The notes: generated by a model from the sequence alone, not told the origin. A stretch of DNA of 64,000 nt from Gari tellinella (GCA_922989275.2 OV277861.1:37512623-37576622); one strand, 5' to 3'; shown: positions 42,500 to 53,527, numbered from the stretch's first letter. A program made the numbers and translations.

Positions 42500-42740
42500 G
42501 AAGATGTTTACCCCTTCACCGTTTCATTGTCGTCTGCTTCAATATTGTTGCAATGTCGTTTCAAAGTTAAAAAAGGAAGTATGGCTAAAGAAATTTCAAA
42601 CGAGTGTCAAACACTTTAGATCCTATATGTAATCAGACGCCGCGTTACACGGCGTCTGAGCAGAATCCAAACTGTTTGCAAACGCGCTTTTACAGATACA
42701 TGTATATATAAGCGTCATTGAGAGCGAACGGGTTAGCTTT
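42500..42740. mobile_element. MITE family E (copy 1)
   Basis: TTTACCCCTTCACCGTTTCA, TTGTCGTCTGCTTCAATATT, GAGTGTCAAACACTTTAGAT, complement, GAACGGGTTAGC. Equivalent in copy 2 at 44763-44986. Confidence 0.75.
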
Positions 42741-43064
42741 TAATTCCCATGTATTTCTATTCAAGAATTTTGATATTTAGTCAAACTTTGATAATTAAAA
42801 TTCGATTAGTTTAGACTAACTATATAGTATTTCAAAGTTAAGACGTGGGTAAAACAAGAGTAACTTTGATATACATGTGTATTTACGACTTAAGCAAGCT
42901 CGAACTATCGAAATTCACCTAAAATACACAAAAAGCCGACTTCATCATTTGATTCTTAATCATGCATATATATACATGTATGTTACAGGGATTAAGTGTA
43001 CATGTAATCAGGGAATACCTGAAATCCTTGACAAATCAGGAATTTCACGAAAACTCTAAAAGTC

Positions 43065-45304
43065 AGATCAGGCGCCGTTCTACGCGGCGTCTGACCTTGT
43101 TTCATGCTGTTTGTCAATAAAGCCAATCCCCCCTATAACGACTGCCTCCGAACAAGGCACACAATGTTTGCCTCCCATTGGATGCTGTTATAGTGAGGGA
43201 GCGCTGTATCTATAAAATCAATTTTATCAAATTTAAATTGATCATGTACATTGATTTCTTTCACTCTCTAATCACTGTGGAGAAGGCACTTCTCATTCTC
43301 AATGAACGCGTTTATACTGATACCCTTATATCCATTGAAACCAGTTTGGAACCAGATCAAACGCCGTGTAACCCTGCGTTCGATAAGGCACCCAGACATG
43401 TTTTCACTTTTTTTATAAAAATGTTTCCTCATTTTATGAGAAAGAGTAAAGATTTCTCAATCATATGTGCGTTTTTCTTAGTTTACAATGACTATAGCGC
43501 ATTATTGTTTTAATTCACTCTGGCAAATAGGCTCAAAATCAGCCGTCCGTATGTTAGTCTGATCGTCTGTTTGTTCACTACCTGTTTCCAAAGAGCATTC
43601 CCAAATGTGGTTGAAAGTTAACTCATTATCCTCTGAAACGTCCAATGAACGATTCTAATTTGCAATAAAGGCTAGTACATTTTAGACTATTTAGGGTTGT
43701 TTTTGGTAATAAATTGCAAAACAAACAAACAGTGAAGTCTCTGATCAGAGGGCTCCTGCTGGATTCAAGCTGTTTGCAAATGTAAGCAACGTCTTAGTTT
43801 CCCTCCCTTTTACGACTCCCTCCAAACAACATACACAATATGTGTCTCCCTTTGGGTGTTGTTGTAAAGAGGGAGTACTGTTTAACAAGAACATGTATAG
43901 ACTCATTATGAAATACAAATTATTTGATACACCCTCCATCATTTACCCTTTTTCTGCCATTCTCTTTAGAAAACGTATGTACAGTGGAGAATCTGTTATT
44001 CTTTCCCAATAAACGCGTTTACGCTAAAACTATTATTTGCAGTGCAAACAGTTTGGAGCCAGATCAGACGCCGGGTAACCCGGCGTCTGATCTGGCGCCA
44101 AACTGTTTGCCACCAAGATAAACAAGAATTATCAGAATTGTCCAAAATTTGTACTTTTCTACGTTTTAGTGCTTTGCGTTTGCGTACGTTTGCGTTTAAA
44201 GGGGAAAGAATAACAGATTCTCCACTGTATGCCTAACAGTTTGCACCCAGGTCAGACGCCGCGTTACTTTGCTTTTGATTAGGATCCAAACTGTTTGACA
44301 CTCATACAAAAGTATTTTATGTCAAACTGCATAAAGTTCAAAACTCTATAAATAAAGCAGACGATCAGTTTGCAAATAGCGGTGATCTGGTGCAATTAAT
44401 GTGAAATATCAGTTATGACGTGGATCTAAACTGTTTGACACTCATTTCGAAATTACGACAGTCATACTGCCTTAAATCTTACTTACAGACAACAATATTG
44501 AAACAGACGACAACGTTGGCATGGTTGGAGTAACGGAATAAAAACATCATGCTAAATTTGGCGGAGAAAAGGGTTGTTAAGTAAAATTTGAATACGAATG
44601 GAATATAATTATATTGAAAGGAACATTGTCGCATTTCAGTAGAGCAAGATGGACAACTCTGTATTTCAACGTTTTATTGATGTTTGAGTTAACTCCCGTG
44701 TGATTGATCCCGAAGCAAGTGCTATATAAGATTAACCCTATCATTATCAAATTATTCGGGAGATGTTTACCCCTTCACCGTTTCATTGTCGTCTGCTTCA
44801 ATATTGTTGCAATGTCGTTTCAAAGTTAAAAAAGGCAGTATGACTAAAGACATTTCAAAACGAGTGTCAAGCACTTTAGATCCTACATGTAATCAGACGC
44901 CGCGTCTAAGCAGGATCCAAACTGTTTCCAAACGCGCTTTAACAGATACATGTATATATAAGCGTCATTGAGAGCGAACGGGTTAGCTTTTAATTCCCAT
45001 GTTTTTCTATTCAAGAATTTTGATATTTAGTCAAACTTTGATAATTAAAATTCGATTAGTTTAGACTAACTATAGTATTTCAAAGTTAAGATGTGGGTAA
45101 AACAAGATTAACTTTGATATACATGTGTATTTACGACTTAAGCAAGCTCGAACTATCGAAATTCACCTAAAATACACAAAAAGCCGACTTCATCATTTGA
45201 TTCTTAATCATGCATATATACATGTATGTTACAGGGATTAAGTGTAATCAGGGAATACCTGAAATCCTTGACAAATCAGGAATATCACGAAAACTCTAAA
45301 AGTC
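43065..45304 (+). repeat. Segmental tandem duplication, copy 2 (2240 bp)
   Basis: Same order as copy 1 but lacks the 745-bp block (40213-40957). Copy 1 and copy 2 meet at AAAAGTC/AGATCAGG with one base of microhomology. Confidence 0.92.
43980..44229 (+). mobile_element. MITE family A2 in copy 2, forward orientation
   Basis: Same length (250 bp) and same flanks as the copy 1 element (AAAACGTATG, TGCCTAACAGTTTGCACC) but internally inverted: CCCAATAAACGCGTTTACGC comes first. Confidence 0.95.
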
Positions 45305-45733
45305 CTAGGAATAAGGCGTACATTTGAAGCTTTTCGTTGCTTTTTTATATAAATATTTGGCAGTTACTTTTGGTTAAAGTAATGAATATTACCTCGTTTA
45401 GTTCATTAAGTTCAAAGGCAAGTACATGTATCACGCTATAAAATATGTTGTTAACGTTATTTACAAGACAGATGTCTTGGTCCTGACTTAAATGCACTCT
45501 GCTATTTATTTTCATTCACTTGTGCGAGAAACTTTGTATGAAGGTTCATTAGACCATGATATTTCAGGAAAGCATGTTGTTTAAACCAATAGAAATGTCA
45601 TGATAGTACAAACCTATTAATTTGATAAGAAGGGACATTTCATCAATTCCCTAAAACGCCCATTGATTACGCGCAATCCCTAAAAGGTTCAGGGAGTATG
45701 CATAATCCCTGATTACACTTAATCGCTGTAACA
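45228..45733 (-). mobile_element. MITE family G, complete
   Basis: TGTTACAGGGATTAAGTGTA to CACTTAATCGCTGTAACATA; interior in inverse orientation to 37286-37806. Its first 77 bp are duplicated at 42985-43064. Confidence 0.88.
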
Positions 45734-45774
45734 TACATGTATACATATTTCGCAATCAATGTAACTGTTTCAAA

Positions 45775-45960
45775 GTAAACATGTCGAATGCACAACGTGA
45801 AGACCCATTCCAGAAGGCTTCTAAAGGAGCCCTCTGATCAGGGTCTACATGTTTTGTCATTTTGTAATATACTGTCAAAAACAACTCCATAATAGTTAAA
45901 ATAGACTAATTTGGAAACTATTATTATTATTTTTAAGTTTCAGGGGAGAAAGAGTAAAAC
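45775..45960 (-). mobile_element. MITE family D, decayed
   Basis: AACGTGAAGACCCATTCCAG, AAGGAGCCCTCTGATCAGGG, TTTCAGGGGAGAAAGAGTAA. Confidence 0.65.
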
Positions 45961-45964
45961 AATT

Positions 45965-46197
45965 TTAACCTATTTGTGACCATGGTCCTATATATAGGAT
46001 ATAGTCAAACAGTATAGACTCTGATCGGACGCCGCATAGTGTGGCGTCTGAGCAGAGTCTGTACTAGTTATTTGCTGATAGGAATTTCAATATAAAATAA
46101 AACATAAATGAATATTTAGATCAGGCACCCGTTAGATCAAAGCTAGACTGATCCAATATATAAGCATGGAAGAACCAACTGGGCGAAAATGGGTTAA
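45965..46197 (+). mobile_element. MITE family C
   Basis: TTAACCTATTTGTGACCATG to CTGGGCGAAAATGGGTTAA; stem CAAACAGTATAGACTCTGAT and complement. TTAA at both ends. Confidence 0.9.
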
Positions 46198-46215
46198 GTC
46201 ATCGAGATTCGACTG

Positions 46216-46593
46216 TACAGTGTTTCTTCTCTACAACGACACCCTATGGGATACACCTATTGTGTGTGTTGTTCGGAGGGAGTCCTTATAGGGAAGGAAA
46301 ATTAACACTTGGCTTACATTTGCAAACGGCTTGAATCCAGATCAGACGCCGCGTGACGCGGCGTCTGATCTGGATTTAAGCTGTTTGTCACTCGTCATTA
46401 TATCTATTCTATCAAAATGTCCACTTTTATAAATATGCAACTTTGAGTAAAATAGCAGACGACACAGATTAGTAGACAGTGTTGCAGACATAAAAAGGTT
46501 AGACATAAATGCCTCGTTCTGGGAACAGCGGCAATGGTCTTTGTAAGGAGGGAGTCGTTGTTGGGAGGGCCGTTGTAGGGAAAGGGCACTGTA
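46216..46593 (+). mobile_element. MITE family F, complete (TA type)
   Basis: TACAGTGTTTCTTCTCTACA to GGGAAAGGGCACTGTA, TA-flanked; CGACACCCTATGGGATACAC; stem CAAACGGCTTGAATCCAGAT, CAGACGCCGCGTGACGCGGC. Inserted beside a family H end (GAGATTCGACTG). Confidence 0.85.
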
Positions 46594-46721
46594 CTATAGT
46601 GTGGCAGACGAGTCTGTTGGGTTTTCAAATAAAAGCAGTAAAACGTTGCCTTTGGAGCAAACGGATTTAGAATCTACAATTTACATGCTGGAGTCCATCA
46701 CATACACTTTTGAACCTGGTG

Positions 46722-46955
46722 CCCGTTTCATAAAACTTCGTACGAGAAATGTTGTCGTTAGTCAGATTATAAAGTCTCAATTATTATTTATTTCTCCATT
46801 TAATCATGCCTTGTGACATCTCTTTGGAATCGTCTTGAAAAGACGATTCCAAAGGGATGTCACAAGATAGGATTTTGTACAGAAATCAGAAATTAAATGT
46901 ATTTTAAAGTTTTGACTAACAACAGTTTTTGTCGAACGAAGTTTTATGAGATTGG
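46722..46955. mobile_element. MITE family J, foldback
   Basis: TCATAAAACTTCGTACGAGA / GTCGAACGAAGTTTTATGAG ends, inner perfect stem GTGACATCTCTTTGGAATCG / CGATTCCAAAGGGATGTCAC at 46812-46863. Confidence 0.8.
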
Positions 46956-47455
46956 ACCCTAAATGCAAACGACACGCAAACGAAATGATTTTAAAATGTA
47001 GAAAATATAAATTCTCAGAAAATTCTAACGACACATTTGGAGATTTTGATCAGCCACCGGGTTACCAATTTGATAATTAGACGTTTTATCAGGATTTAAA
47101 CTATTTGGCACTTAGATTAAAAGAAAAAGTTGTTTTTTAAAAAGTTATCATTTTCTAGATTTCATTAGTTTTTTAATTTCTACTATATGCTCGAAACCTT
47201 CAATATACGTTTCTATTGTGTTACATGTATGTTACCTATATAACCAAGATGTTATGCTTAATAAAACATTTGTATGCAAAGACGTTACAAGTGTAATTTT
47301 TATTACATTTAGCTATTGTTTATAAAATCGAACAGGGTCCAAGGTTATAAAGAATTTGAATTGAGTCTAAGATCGTTATCTGATCAGGCCCCATCAAGCT
47401 ATCAAAGTTTAAAAACATCGACAAAAGTTTCAAATACCTGCCATTTCTACATGGT

Positions 47456-47696
47456 GCAGTGTAAATACGTTATTCTTTACCGTTTAAACGCATCGCAATA
47501 ACACGTAGAAAATGACAATATTTAGACAATTTGGACTTTTCATGATAATCTGAGTGGCAAGCAGTTTAAGCATGATCAGACGCCGAGTGACCCGCCGTCT
47601 GATCGGACTCCAAATTGTTTGCTTTGGACATAATACATGTAGCCTAGATTAAACGTAAACGGGTGTATTGGAAAAAATGAAATCTTCCCCACAGTA
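47456..47696 (-). mobile_element. MITE family A with TACATGTA
   Basis: GCAGTGTAAATACG to CTTCCCCACAGTA; stem GGCAAGCAGTTTAAGCATGA and complement. TACATGTA at 47634-47641 sits where other copies have a plain TA. Confidence 0.8.
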
Positions 47697-47756
47697 GCAT
47701 GTACATGTAGCATGTACTTGTGTTGAGTTAGGTATTTTTAAACACAAGAAGTACTT

Positions 47757-48290
47757 ACAGTGGAGAAAACGTTCAATTAAGCTGAGTGGCAAACAGATTG
47801 GAGCCTGATCAGGCGGCGGGTTACTTTTTTCCCAATAAAAGGGTTAACGCTGAAACTATTACTTCAAATGCAATTAAATTTGAGCCTGATCAGACGCCGG
47901 ATAATCCGGCACCTGACCAGGCCCTGAACCGTCTGCCTCTCTGATTAAATAAACTGTACGTATTAGAAATGAGTTGTTGGTTTCTACATTTTATTGCAAT
48001 GCGTTTTGTTTACGTTAACCCTCTCCCCAATAGAAGCGACTTTTAGCGAATTTAATTTATTCCTCCGCTGAAGAAAATAGTTCCGGTTTATACCCTCATG
48101 AACAATTACCATTACAAATAATTTATATAGCCTAGCAGATTTTAGCTTAAAGCAGGCTGAAAGTAAAGCAGAATGTGCCTTAAGGCACATTCTGCTTTAC
48201 TTTCAACCTGCTTTAAGTGGTCACCTGTCTTCAAAACTATAAACAGGCTATGGGGTAAAGGGTTAAAACGGGAAAGAATAACGTCATCAA
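47757..48290 (+). mobile_element. MITE family A with a nested family B
   Basis: TACAGTGGAGAAAACG, CCCAATAAAAGGGTTAACGC, ATTTGAGCCTGATCAGACGC; interrupted in GTTTACG/TTAA by family B; resumes AACGGGAAAGAATAACGTC. Its left end also carries a rearranged extra core piece. Confidence 0.8.
48015..48266 (-). mobile_element. MITE family B nested in family A
   Basis: TTAACCCTCTCCCCAATAG to ATGGGGTAAAGGGTTAA, TTAA on both borders. Removing it and one TTAA restores the expected family A reading, showing TTAA target duplication directly. Confidence 0.95.
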
Positions 48291-48317
48291 GCCAATAACT
48301 TTGAAAAAGCATATTAA

Positions 48318-48500
48318 AACGGCAGTGGACGTCATTTAACTTCTCGGACCCGTACGTTGTTGACGTCTTCTGACGTTGTGATGAAATAAGAGTTATGACG
48401 TCAGAGTCTTAGAGACGGCGTCATTCACAGACGACAGAAGGTATCGGCGATGGAAGGAGCGAGAAATACAACTATCAGCGTTTAATCTTCAAGCAAAGAG
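48318..48500 (+). promoter_or_regulatory. Promoter-like block with possible first exon and GTAAGT donor
   Basis: Several CRE-type sites (GGACGTCA, TGACGTCT, TGACGTTG, ATGACGTCAG), CpG-richer than the surroundings, followed by GGCGATGGAAGGAGCG and ending AGCAAAGAG/GTAAGTAG at 48500/48501. The only ATG opens an 11-codon frame. I see no downstream exon in this window. Confidence 0.4.
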
Positions 48501-48768
48501 GTAAGTAGATCTATAACAACCAAAGAAAATGTGTAAATCATTCAGAATTTACTTGTATAGCGGAGGAGTTGCAGTTATCCTGACCCTTTACGAACCGAAA
48601 TGCAAACAATGAACTAAAAATAAGTTTTATCGAAATAATGATCAGATTGGAGCCTAATAAGACTACTTGTTTCCCGGTGTCTGACATGGTGCTAAACTGT
48701 TTGCAATGAATATAAGGTATTTAACACATAAACATGCTTATTGGGAAATGTCTTTATTGTGCACTACT

Positions 48769-49002
48769 TTAACCTATTTGTGCCAAGGAGCCCATATATG
48801 GGACATAGGCAAACAGTGTATACTCTGATCAGACGCCGCATTATGTGGCGTCTGCTCAGAGTCTACACAGTTTGCTGATAGGAATTTCAATATAAAACAA
48901 AATGAAAATGAAAATTTTGACCAGGCATCCCTTTGATAAAAAATGGACTAATTCAATATATATTATAAACATGGAAGAATCCACTGGGCATAAATGGGTT
49001 AA
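48769..49002 (+). mobile_element. MITE family C
   Basis: TTAACCTATTTGTGCCAAGG to CTGGGCATAAATGGGTTAA; stem CAAACAGTGTATACTCTGAT and complement. Confidence 0.92.
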
Positions 49003-49194
49003 CTAATATTAAATCCAAGAGGTTGGTTTGATTTAATTTCCATCAGAAATAATTCAAACACATTTAAGTTAACAAGACGCCAAGTAATTTTGATTCGGTT
49101 TAAGATATATACTTTATCACCGTCATGTCCGTCGGTCTCTCGTTCTCTAAATATGTATGATTGCTTGTTTGTCAGTATGTAAGTATGTCGGTTC

Positions 49195-49204
49195 ATTGCT
49201 CTCG

Positions 49205-49303
<99 letters not shown>

Positions 49304-49500
49304 ATACACACACACTCTCTCTCTACATATCCCCACTCTATCTCTCCCGCTCTCTGTCTTGCTCTGTCTGCCTCTCTCTCTATCTCTCTGTCTCTGTATA
49401 TCTGTGTCTATCTGTCTGTATTTATGTCTCTCTCTCTCTTCATATTTCTGTCTGTGTCTTGTCCCGTCTCCCTGTCTTTCAGCATGGCTCGCTGTGTATT
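49195..49500. repeat. (CT)n microsatellite and CTGT-rich flank
   Basis: About 100 bp nearly pure CT from 49199, then imperfect CTCTGTCT-type sequence. Ser/Leu open frames across it are artefacts. Confidence 0.95.
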
Positions 49501-49511
49501 TTTTATTGTAC

Positions 49512-49600
49512 CAGGCGTCTGATCTTGCACCAAATTGTTTGCAATAAAAAATAATAGATTTAGCGTAAACGTATTTATTGGGATCGAATAACGTATTCTC
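49512..49600 (-). mobile_element. MITE family A, right-half fragment
   Basis: CCAGGCGTCTGATCTTGCAC, AAATTGTTTGCAAT, TTAGCGTAAACGTATTTATT. Confidence 0.6.
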
Positions 49601-49689
49601 TATGTGTCAGTTTCCTAGTTGCTTGTTGAAATAATTCAGTTTCTGTTTAAAGTTGTATGATAACCTCATTTGTCCAGGGTATTTTGCTA

Positions 49690-49815
49690 AACCTCTTTTT
49701 AACTTTGAAATACGGATAAGTTTGAATTAATCCAGCTTGAATTAATGCTATTCACTTGAAGAAAGATGGATATTTCGAGTTTAAACGAGTTCAAGATATC
49801 GGAGTTTGGCGGCAT
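49690..49815. mobile_element. MITE family H, decayed
   Basis: CTCTTTTTAACTTTGAAATA, CGAGTTCAAGATATCGGAGT. Confidence 0.5.
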
Positions 49816-49902
49816 TTCTTTTATTCTGTATAGAGCAATAGGCTCTCATTACATATCTTCATACATAGACCTTAACATATACAGTAGAACCTCTCTATTA
49901 CG

Positions 49903-50075
49903 ACCACTACAACGAAGGCTTATTGATTGTATAAAAGTCATATGACAGCTTAAAACAATGGGCAGTAAAAGAGACAGCTCATAAAGAAGCTTTCTATTTT
50001 GCTGTCAATTTACTTTAAGCTTGAACCTGTCTTAAACACCCAAATATTTATACACTTTAGTGGTCGTGAAAGATA
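49903..50075. mobile_element. MITE family M
   Basis: TACGACCACTACAACGAAGG to TACACTTTAGTGGTCGTGAA; stem CAGCTTAAAACAATGGGCAG, AGAAGCTTTCTATTTTGCTG. Confidence 0.6.
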
Positions 50076-50214
50076 GGTTTTACTTATGCATGATCGTGTA
50101 AGACAAGAGTTACTTCATCTTTAATCATGAGGTAAAACATTTTATATTTTAAAAAAGAAAATAATCACAAGCCTTGTTGAAAGTTTCTGTTGGAAACTGA
50201 TTGGTTAAACGGAT

Positions 50215-50587
50215 TACAGTAAAACCCCTCTAAACCGGAACCTCTAAATACCGGAATTCTCTCTAAACCGGACACAAACTTTGGTCCCGTTTCCAACCCA
50301 TTTTTACGCCTTTGATTTATTCCTTCACTAAAGAAAATACATTCATGAACATATATCATCAGAAATATTTTCTTAATTTAAGCAGATGATAACTTAAAGC
50401 AGGTTGAAAGTAAAGCAGAATGCGCCTTAAGGCGCATTCTGCTTTACTTTCAACCTGCTTTAAGTGGTCAACTACCTTCCATACTAGAAACAAGCTATGG
50501 GTTTAAACCCCTCTAAACCGGAAACCCCTCTAAACCGGATGTTTTTGTTGTCCCCACACATGTCCGGTTTAGAGGGGTTTCACTGTA
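50215..50587. mobile_element. MITE family K with a nested family B
   Basis: TACAGTAAAACCCCTCTAAA to TAGAGGGGTTTCACTGTA, TA ends, with internal AAACCGGA repeats; interrupted at about 50287-50508 by family B (TTAAAGCAGGTTGAAAGTAA, perfect stem at 50394-50463). Confidence 0.85.
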
Positions 50588-50637
50588 TATGATTCTTATG
50601 GTTGAACTACAGTCAAACCGCGATAATCCAAACGCGT

Positions 50638-50833
50638 TTAACACTTCACTGCCATTACGTCATCAACTCAGTAAAGAAAAAGTCGTTTGCCTTTTGATTT
50701 CTCAAATTTAAATTTTAGGTATTTAGACTTAAGAAATAGTGGCAAATAGCTTGGAAACTGATCAGACGTCGCGTGACGCGGCGACTGATAAGGATCCAGG
50801 CTGTTTGCAAATAACTCGTGTACTCAGGGTTAG
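50638..50833 (+). mobile_element. MITE family E
   Basis: TTAACACTTCACTGCCATTA, stem GCAAATAGCTTGGAAACTGA, CAGACGTCGCGTGACGCGGC, end CAGGGTTA. Confidence 0.8.
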
Positions 50834-51030
50834 GCAACGAAGGCGATAAGTAAAGCTGACCCGTATCTCAAAGTCAAAACGTGGCTATCTCACCATTGAA
50901 CATTGAAATATGACTATTTTTCAACTTAAGCGATCATTGAAATAACATTGAAATATGACTACTTTGTATTTTCATCTTAAGCGAGGCCGAGTAATAGAAA
51001 CTCAATTGAAAATCTACGTGTTGATTTTAC

Positions 51031-51349
51031 TTAAACCATGTGGCCTATAGCGTCCTATAAAAAAGGACATCTAGGCAAACAGTGTAGACTGATCAAACGC
51101 CGCATTATGCTACGTCCCTTCTTCTTCTTCCAATAAAAGGGTGGGGATCCTTAGAATACGTTTAATACCCTGATCAGATTGAAACAATATACCCCAATAC
51201 GTCTGATCAGTGTCTACACTGTTTGCTGATAGGAATGACGATGTAGAAACAGAACGAAAACGAAAGTTAAGATCAGTCAACCCTTAGATAAAGAAATGCC
51301 TGGTCCAATATATAAACGTGGAATAATCCACTGGGCGCAAATGGGTTAA
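51031..51349 (+). mobile_element. MITE family C with a ~90-bp insertion in the loop
   Basis: TTAAACCATGTGGCCTATAG to GGGCGCAAATGGGTTAA. After CGCCGCATTATGCTACGTCC there is extra sequence (CTTCTTCTTCTTCCAATAAA ...) before the complementary arm resumes. Confidence 0.85.
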
Positions 51350-51379
51350 GCGTGTAAGAGTGATCGAGGTGCGATTCCC

Positions 51380-51731
51380 GCTCTACAACGACACCCAAAG
51401 GGAGACAACAATTGTGTGCGTTGTTCGGAGGGAGTCGTTATAGGGAGGGTTATCAGCTGAAATTTGAAAAACAGCTTGAATCCAGATCAGACGCCGCGTA
51501 ACGCTGTTTGTCGCTCGTTAATACATGTATATGTATATTACTTCTATAAAAATGTCAAATTATATGTTAGGCCTACTTTGAGAAAAACAGCAGACGACAG
51601 TTTTAAGCAGACGATATTGCAGCAGTACAAGCGTTAGACATAATTGTAGTGTGAAGGGGACTGCGACAAGGGTCGTTGTAAGGAGGGAGTCGTTGTTGGG
51701 AGGGCCGTTGTAGAGAGGGAACACTATAGTT
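51380..51731 (+). mobile_element. MITE family F
   Basis: CTCTACAACGACACCCAAAG to GGCCGTTGTAGAGAGGGAAC; AACAGCTTGAATCCAGATCA core with a lost right arm; TACATGTA at 51522-51529. Confidence 0.8.
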
Positions 51732-52163
51732 GAACTTTAACCATTTTAATACACATGATCACGTGTGTGTGATGGTCGGGTATGTCGAAGGGCGAAATAA
51801 TAAAGAGTATTGAATTTATTGTCGGTCGTGATTGTAAGAGAATTGTACCGGTAGCATAGATGGTTAGTTCTTATGATTAATTAATGAAAACGCGATCTGC
51901 CTATAGAAAATCTCCTAGATATCCTCTGAATCTTTATACAGTGAAGCCACGATCAAAATAACCCTATTTCATTTACATATATCTGTCTATACTTATATAA
52001 TGTATATACTTGCTTGAATGTGAACGTTGCTTGAAAAGTTCTACTTAATGTGTCAGATACTTCTTACAAAGCAAGTAATTTTATATGCAAATGATCTGGA
52101 TTAGAGCTGTTTGGACAGCTCTAATAGGCTAAAGTCGGCAGGAAAATTAATTAGCTCGGTTGC
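51732..52163. other. No recognised feature
   Basis: AT-rich; no coding or repeat signal identified. Confidence 0.5.
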
Positions 52164-52379
52164 GTAACCCCTTCGCTGTATTATCCCGAGTACACTGGTA
52201 ATTTGCAAACAGTTTGGAGCCTGACCAGACGCGGCGTAACGCGGCGTCTGATCAGGATCCAAACTGTTTGACACTCAATTTTATATTTCTGAAGTCAAGA
52301 TATCTAACTTTTAAATTTTGAAATAAAAGCAGACGACAATTGTTTAAAGCTGATGACGTCATGGCAGTGAAGGGGTTAA
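52164..52379 (-). mobile_element. MITE family E
   Basis: GTAACCCCTTCGCTGTATTA, stem CAAACAGTTTGGAGCCTGAC / CAGGATCCAAACTGTTTG, ATGACGTCATGGCAGTGAAG, GGGGTTAA. Confidence 0.88.
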
Positions 52380-52628
52380 AGCATTGTCCGTAGGCTTTCA
52401 TAGCAACGCAGCATATAGCGCATAGCAACGAGGTCTTTGATGTAGATAAGGAATAGTTTATAGTCAGATACATTGTTTCAGTGAAAATATTTTGCGAGTG
52501 CGTTCGACATAGGCAGTATAGAAAGAATAGTGTTGTATGAGATTTTAATATAATTTCATCTAGGATTTCAACCCTCACAACTGAAGGTAAGATAACTGGG
52601 TACATAACATAAGTTTTAACAGTATTTC

Positions 52629-52765
52629 AGCCATATCGCGATGTCCAGCTAATTACAAGTTGGGGAAGACCCAAGAAGCACTTTATGTACTGTTTCAGGC
52701 ATACATGTAAAATGGCGACCGGGTAGAACCACCGATCTTCCGAAATCCAACTGGAAGGTTTCCCG
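52629..52765 (-). mobile_element. SINE, 5'-truncated by a family A insertion
   Basis: CAGCCATATCGCGATGTCCA, GCTAATTACAAG, GAACCACCGATCTTCCGAAA: body and tail of the SINE at 11787-12062. Contains TACATGTA (52702-52709) as a 6-bp excess over that copy. Confidence 0.8.
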
Positions 52766-52918
52766 ACAGTGGAGAAGACAATATTCCTTCCCAACTAACG
52801 CGTTTATGCTATAACAATGATTCCGTGGTAAACAGTTTTGTGTAAGGGAAACCCGGCTTCTGATCAAGTTCAAAACTATTTATCACTCAGCTTAAAATCT
52901 TTATGGTTAATTAAATAT
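52766..52918 (+). mobile_element. MITE family A, right part lost
   Basis: ACAGTGGAGAAGACAATATT, CCCAACTAACGCGTTTATGC, ACCCGGCTTCTGATCAAGTT; runs into the next repeat at about 52919. Confidence 0.65.
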
Positions 52919-53470
52919 TTTATTATACCCCCGCAAACGAGTTTGTTGGTGTGTAAATATGAATCATTGCGACCGTCTGTCTGTCTGTCCACCCCACTAA
53001 GCGCAATTCCTCCTTCGCCGTTTATCGGATTTGGAAATAAACTTAACAGGTTGATAGGGCACCATGAGAAGATGTGCATGAAGAAATATCTTTCCATTCC
53101 ACCATTTCGAAGAAAAGATAATGCAAAGGGAAGATGACTTAACTTAATGTTTCATGCAATATAATATTATATACTTTCAAGTGAATTGGAATGTGACTTA
53201 GGGTGCGTTATCTCCCTTATAATGTTTATGCAACCTCACTATGACACACGTTGTTATGGCGACAACGTCATCATGACGTCATCATTACATCAAGATGACG
53301 TCATGATGCTTTGGTGATGATGCATTTGAATAGGTTTACAGATTTGCCAGACTATTTGTTTTACATAGTTTATACCTTTTCAAATGAACAAAAACTAAAC
53401 TTTGACCTGAAAAAGAAGTGTTTCTGGATGTAAATCAGTTCAAAGTCATGTTTGATGCCTCTATGAAGGA
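52919..53470. repeat. Mollusc-type dispersed repeat (family L)
   Basis: TTATACCCCCGCAAACGAGT, CCGTCTGTCTGTCTGTCCAC, GTTGTTATGGCGACAACGTC, ATCATGACGTCATCATTACA, AAAAAGAAGTGTTTCTGGAT. The same modules recur at 58060-58560, 60205-61540 and 63280-63890. Confidence 0.65.
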
Positions 53471-53527
53471 TCCGCTCCTCTCGACTGCGTGGCCTTTTCT
53501 GACTAAACCAAGTATTTAATAAAACAC

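Larger units (their letters stand above)
40095..43064 (+). repeat. Segmental tandem duplication, copy 1 (2970 bp)
   Basis: Begins AGATCAGGCGCCG inside a family F MITE and ends CTCTAAAAGTC inside a family G MITE. Contents in order: family F end, 745-bp extra block, decayed family A (41053), half family D, family A2 (41742-41991), family E copies, family H, half family G. Confidence 0.92.

Noticed and set aside
49157..49547. Two overlapping 120-130-codon Ser/Leu open frames
   Set aside because: Translation of the (CT)n microsatellite in two frames.
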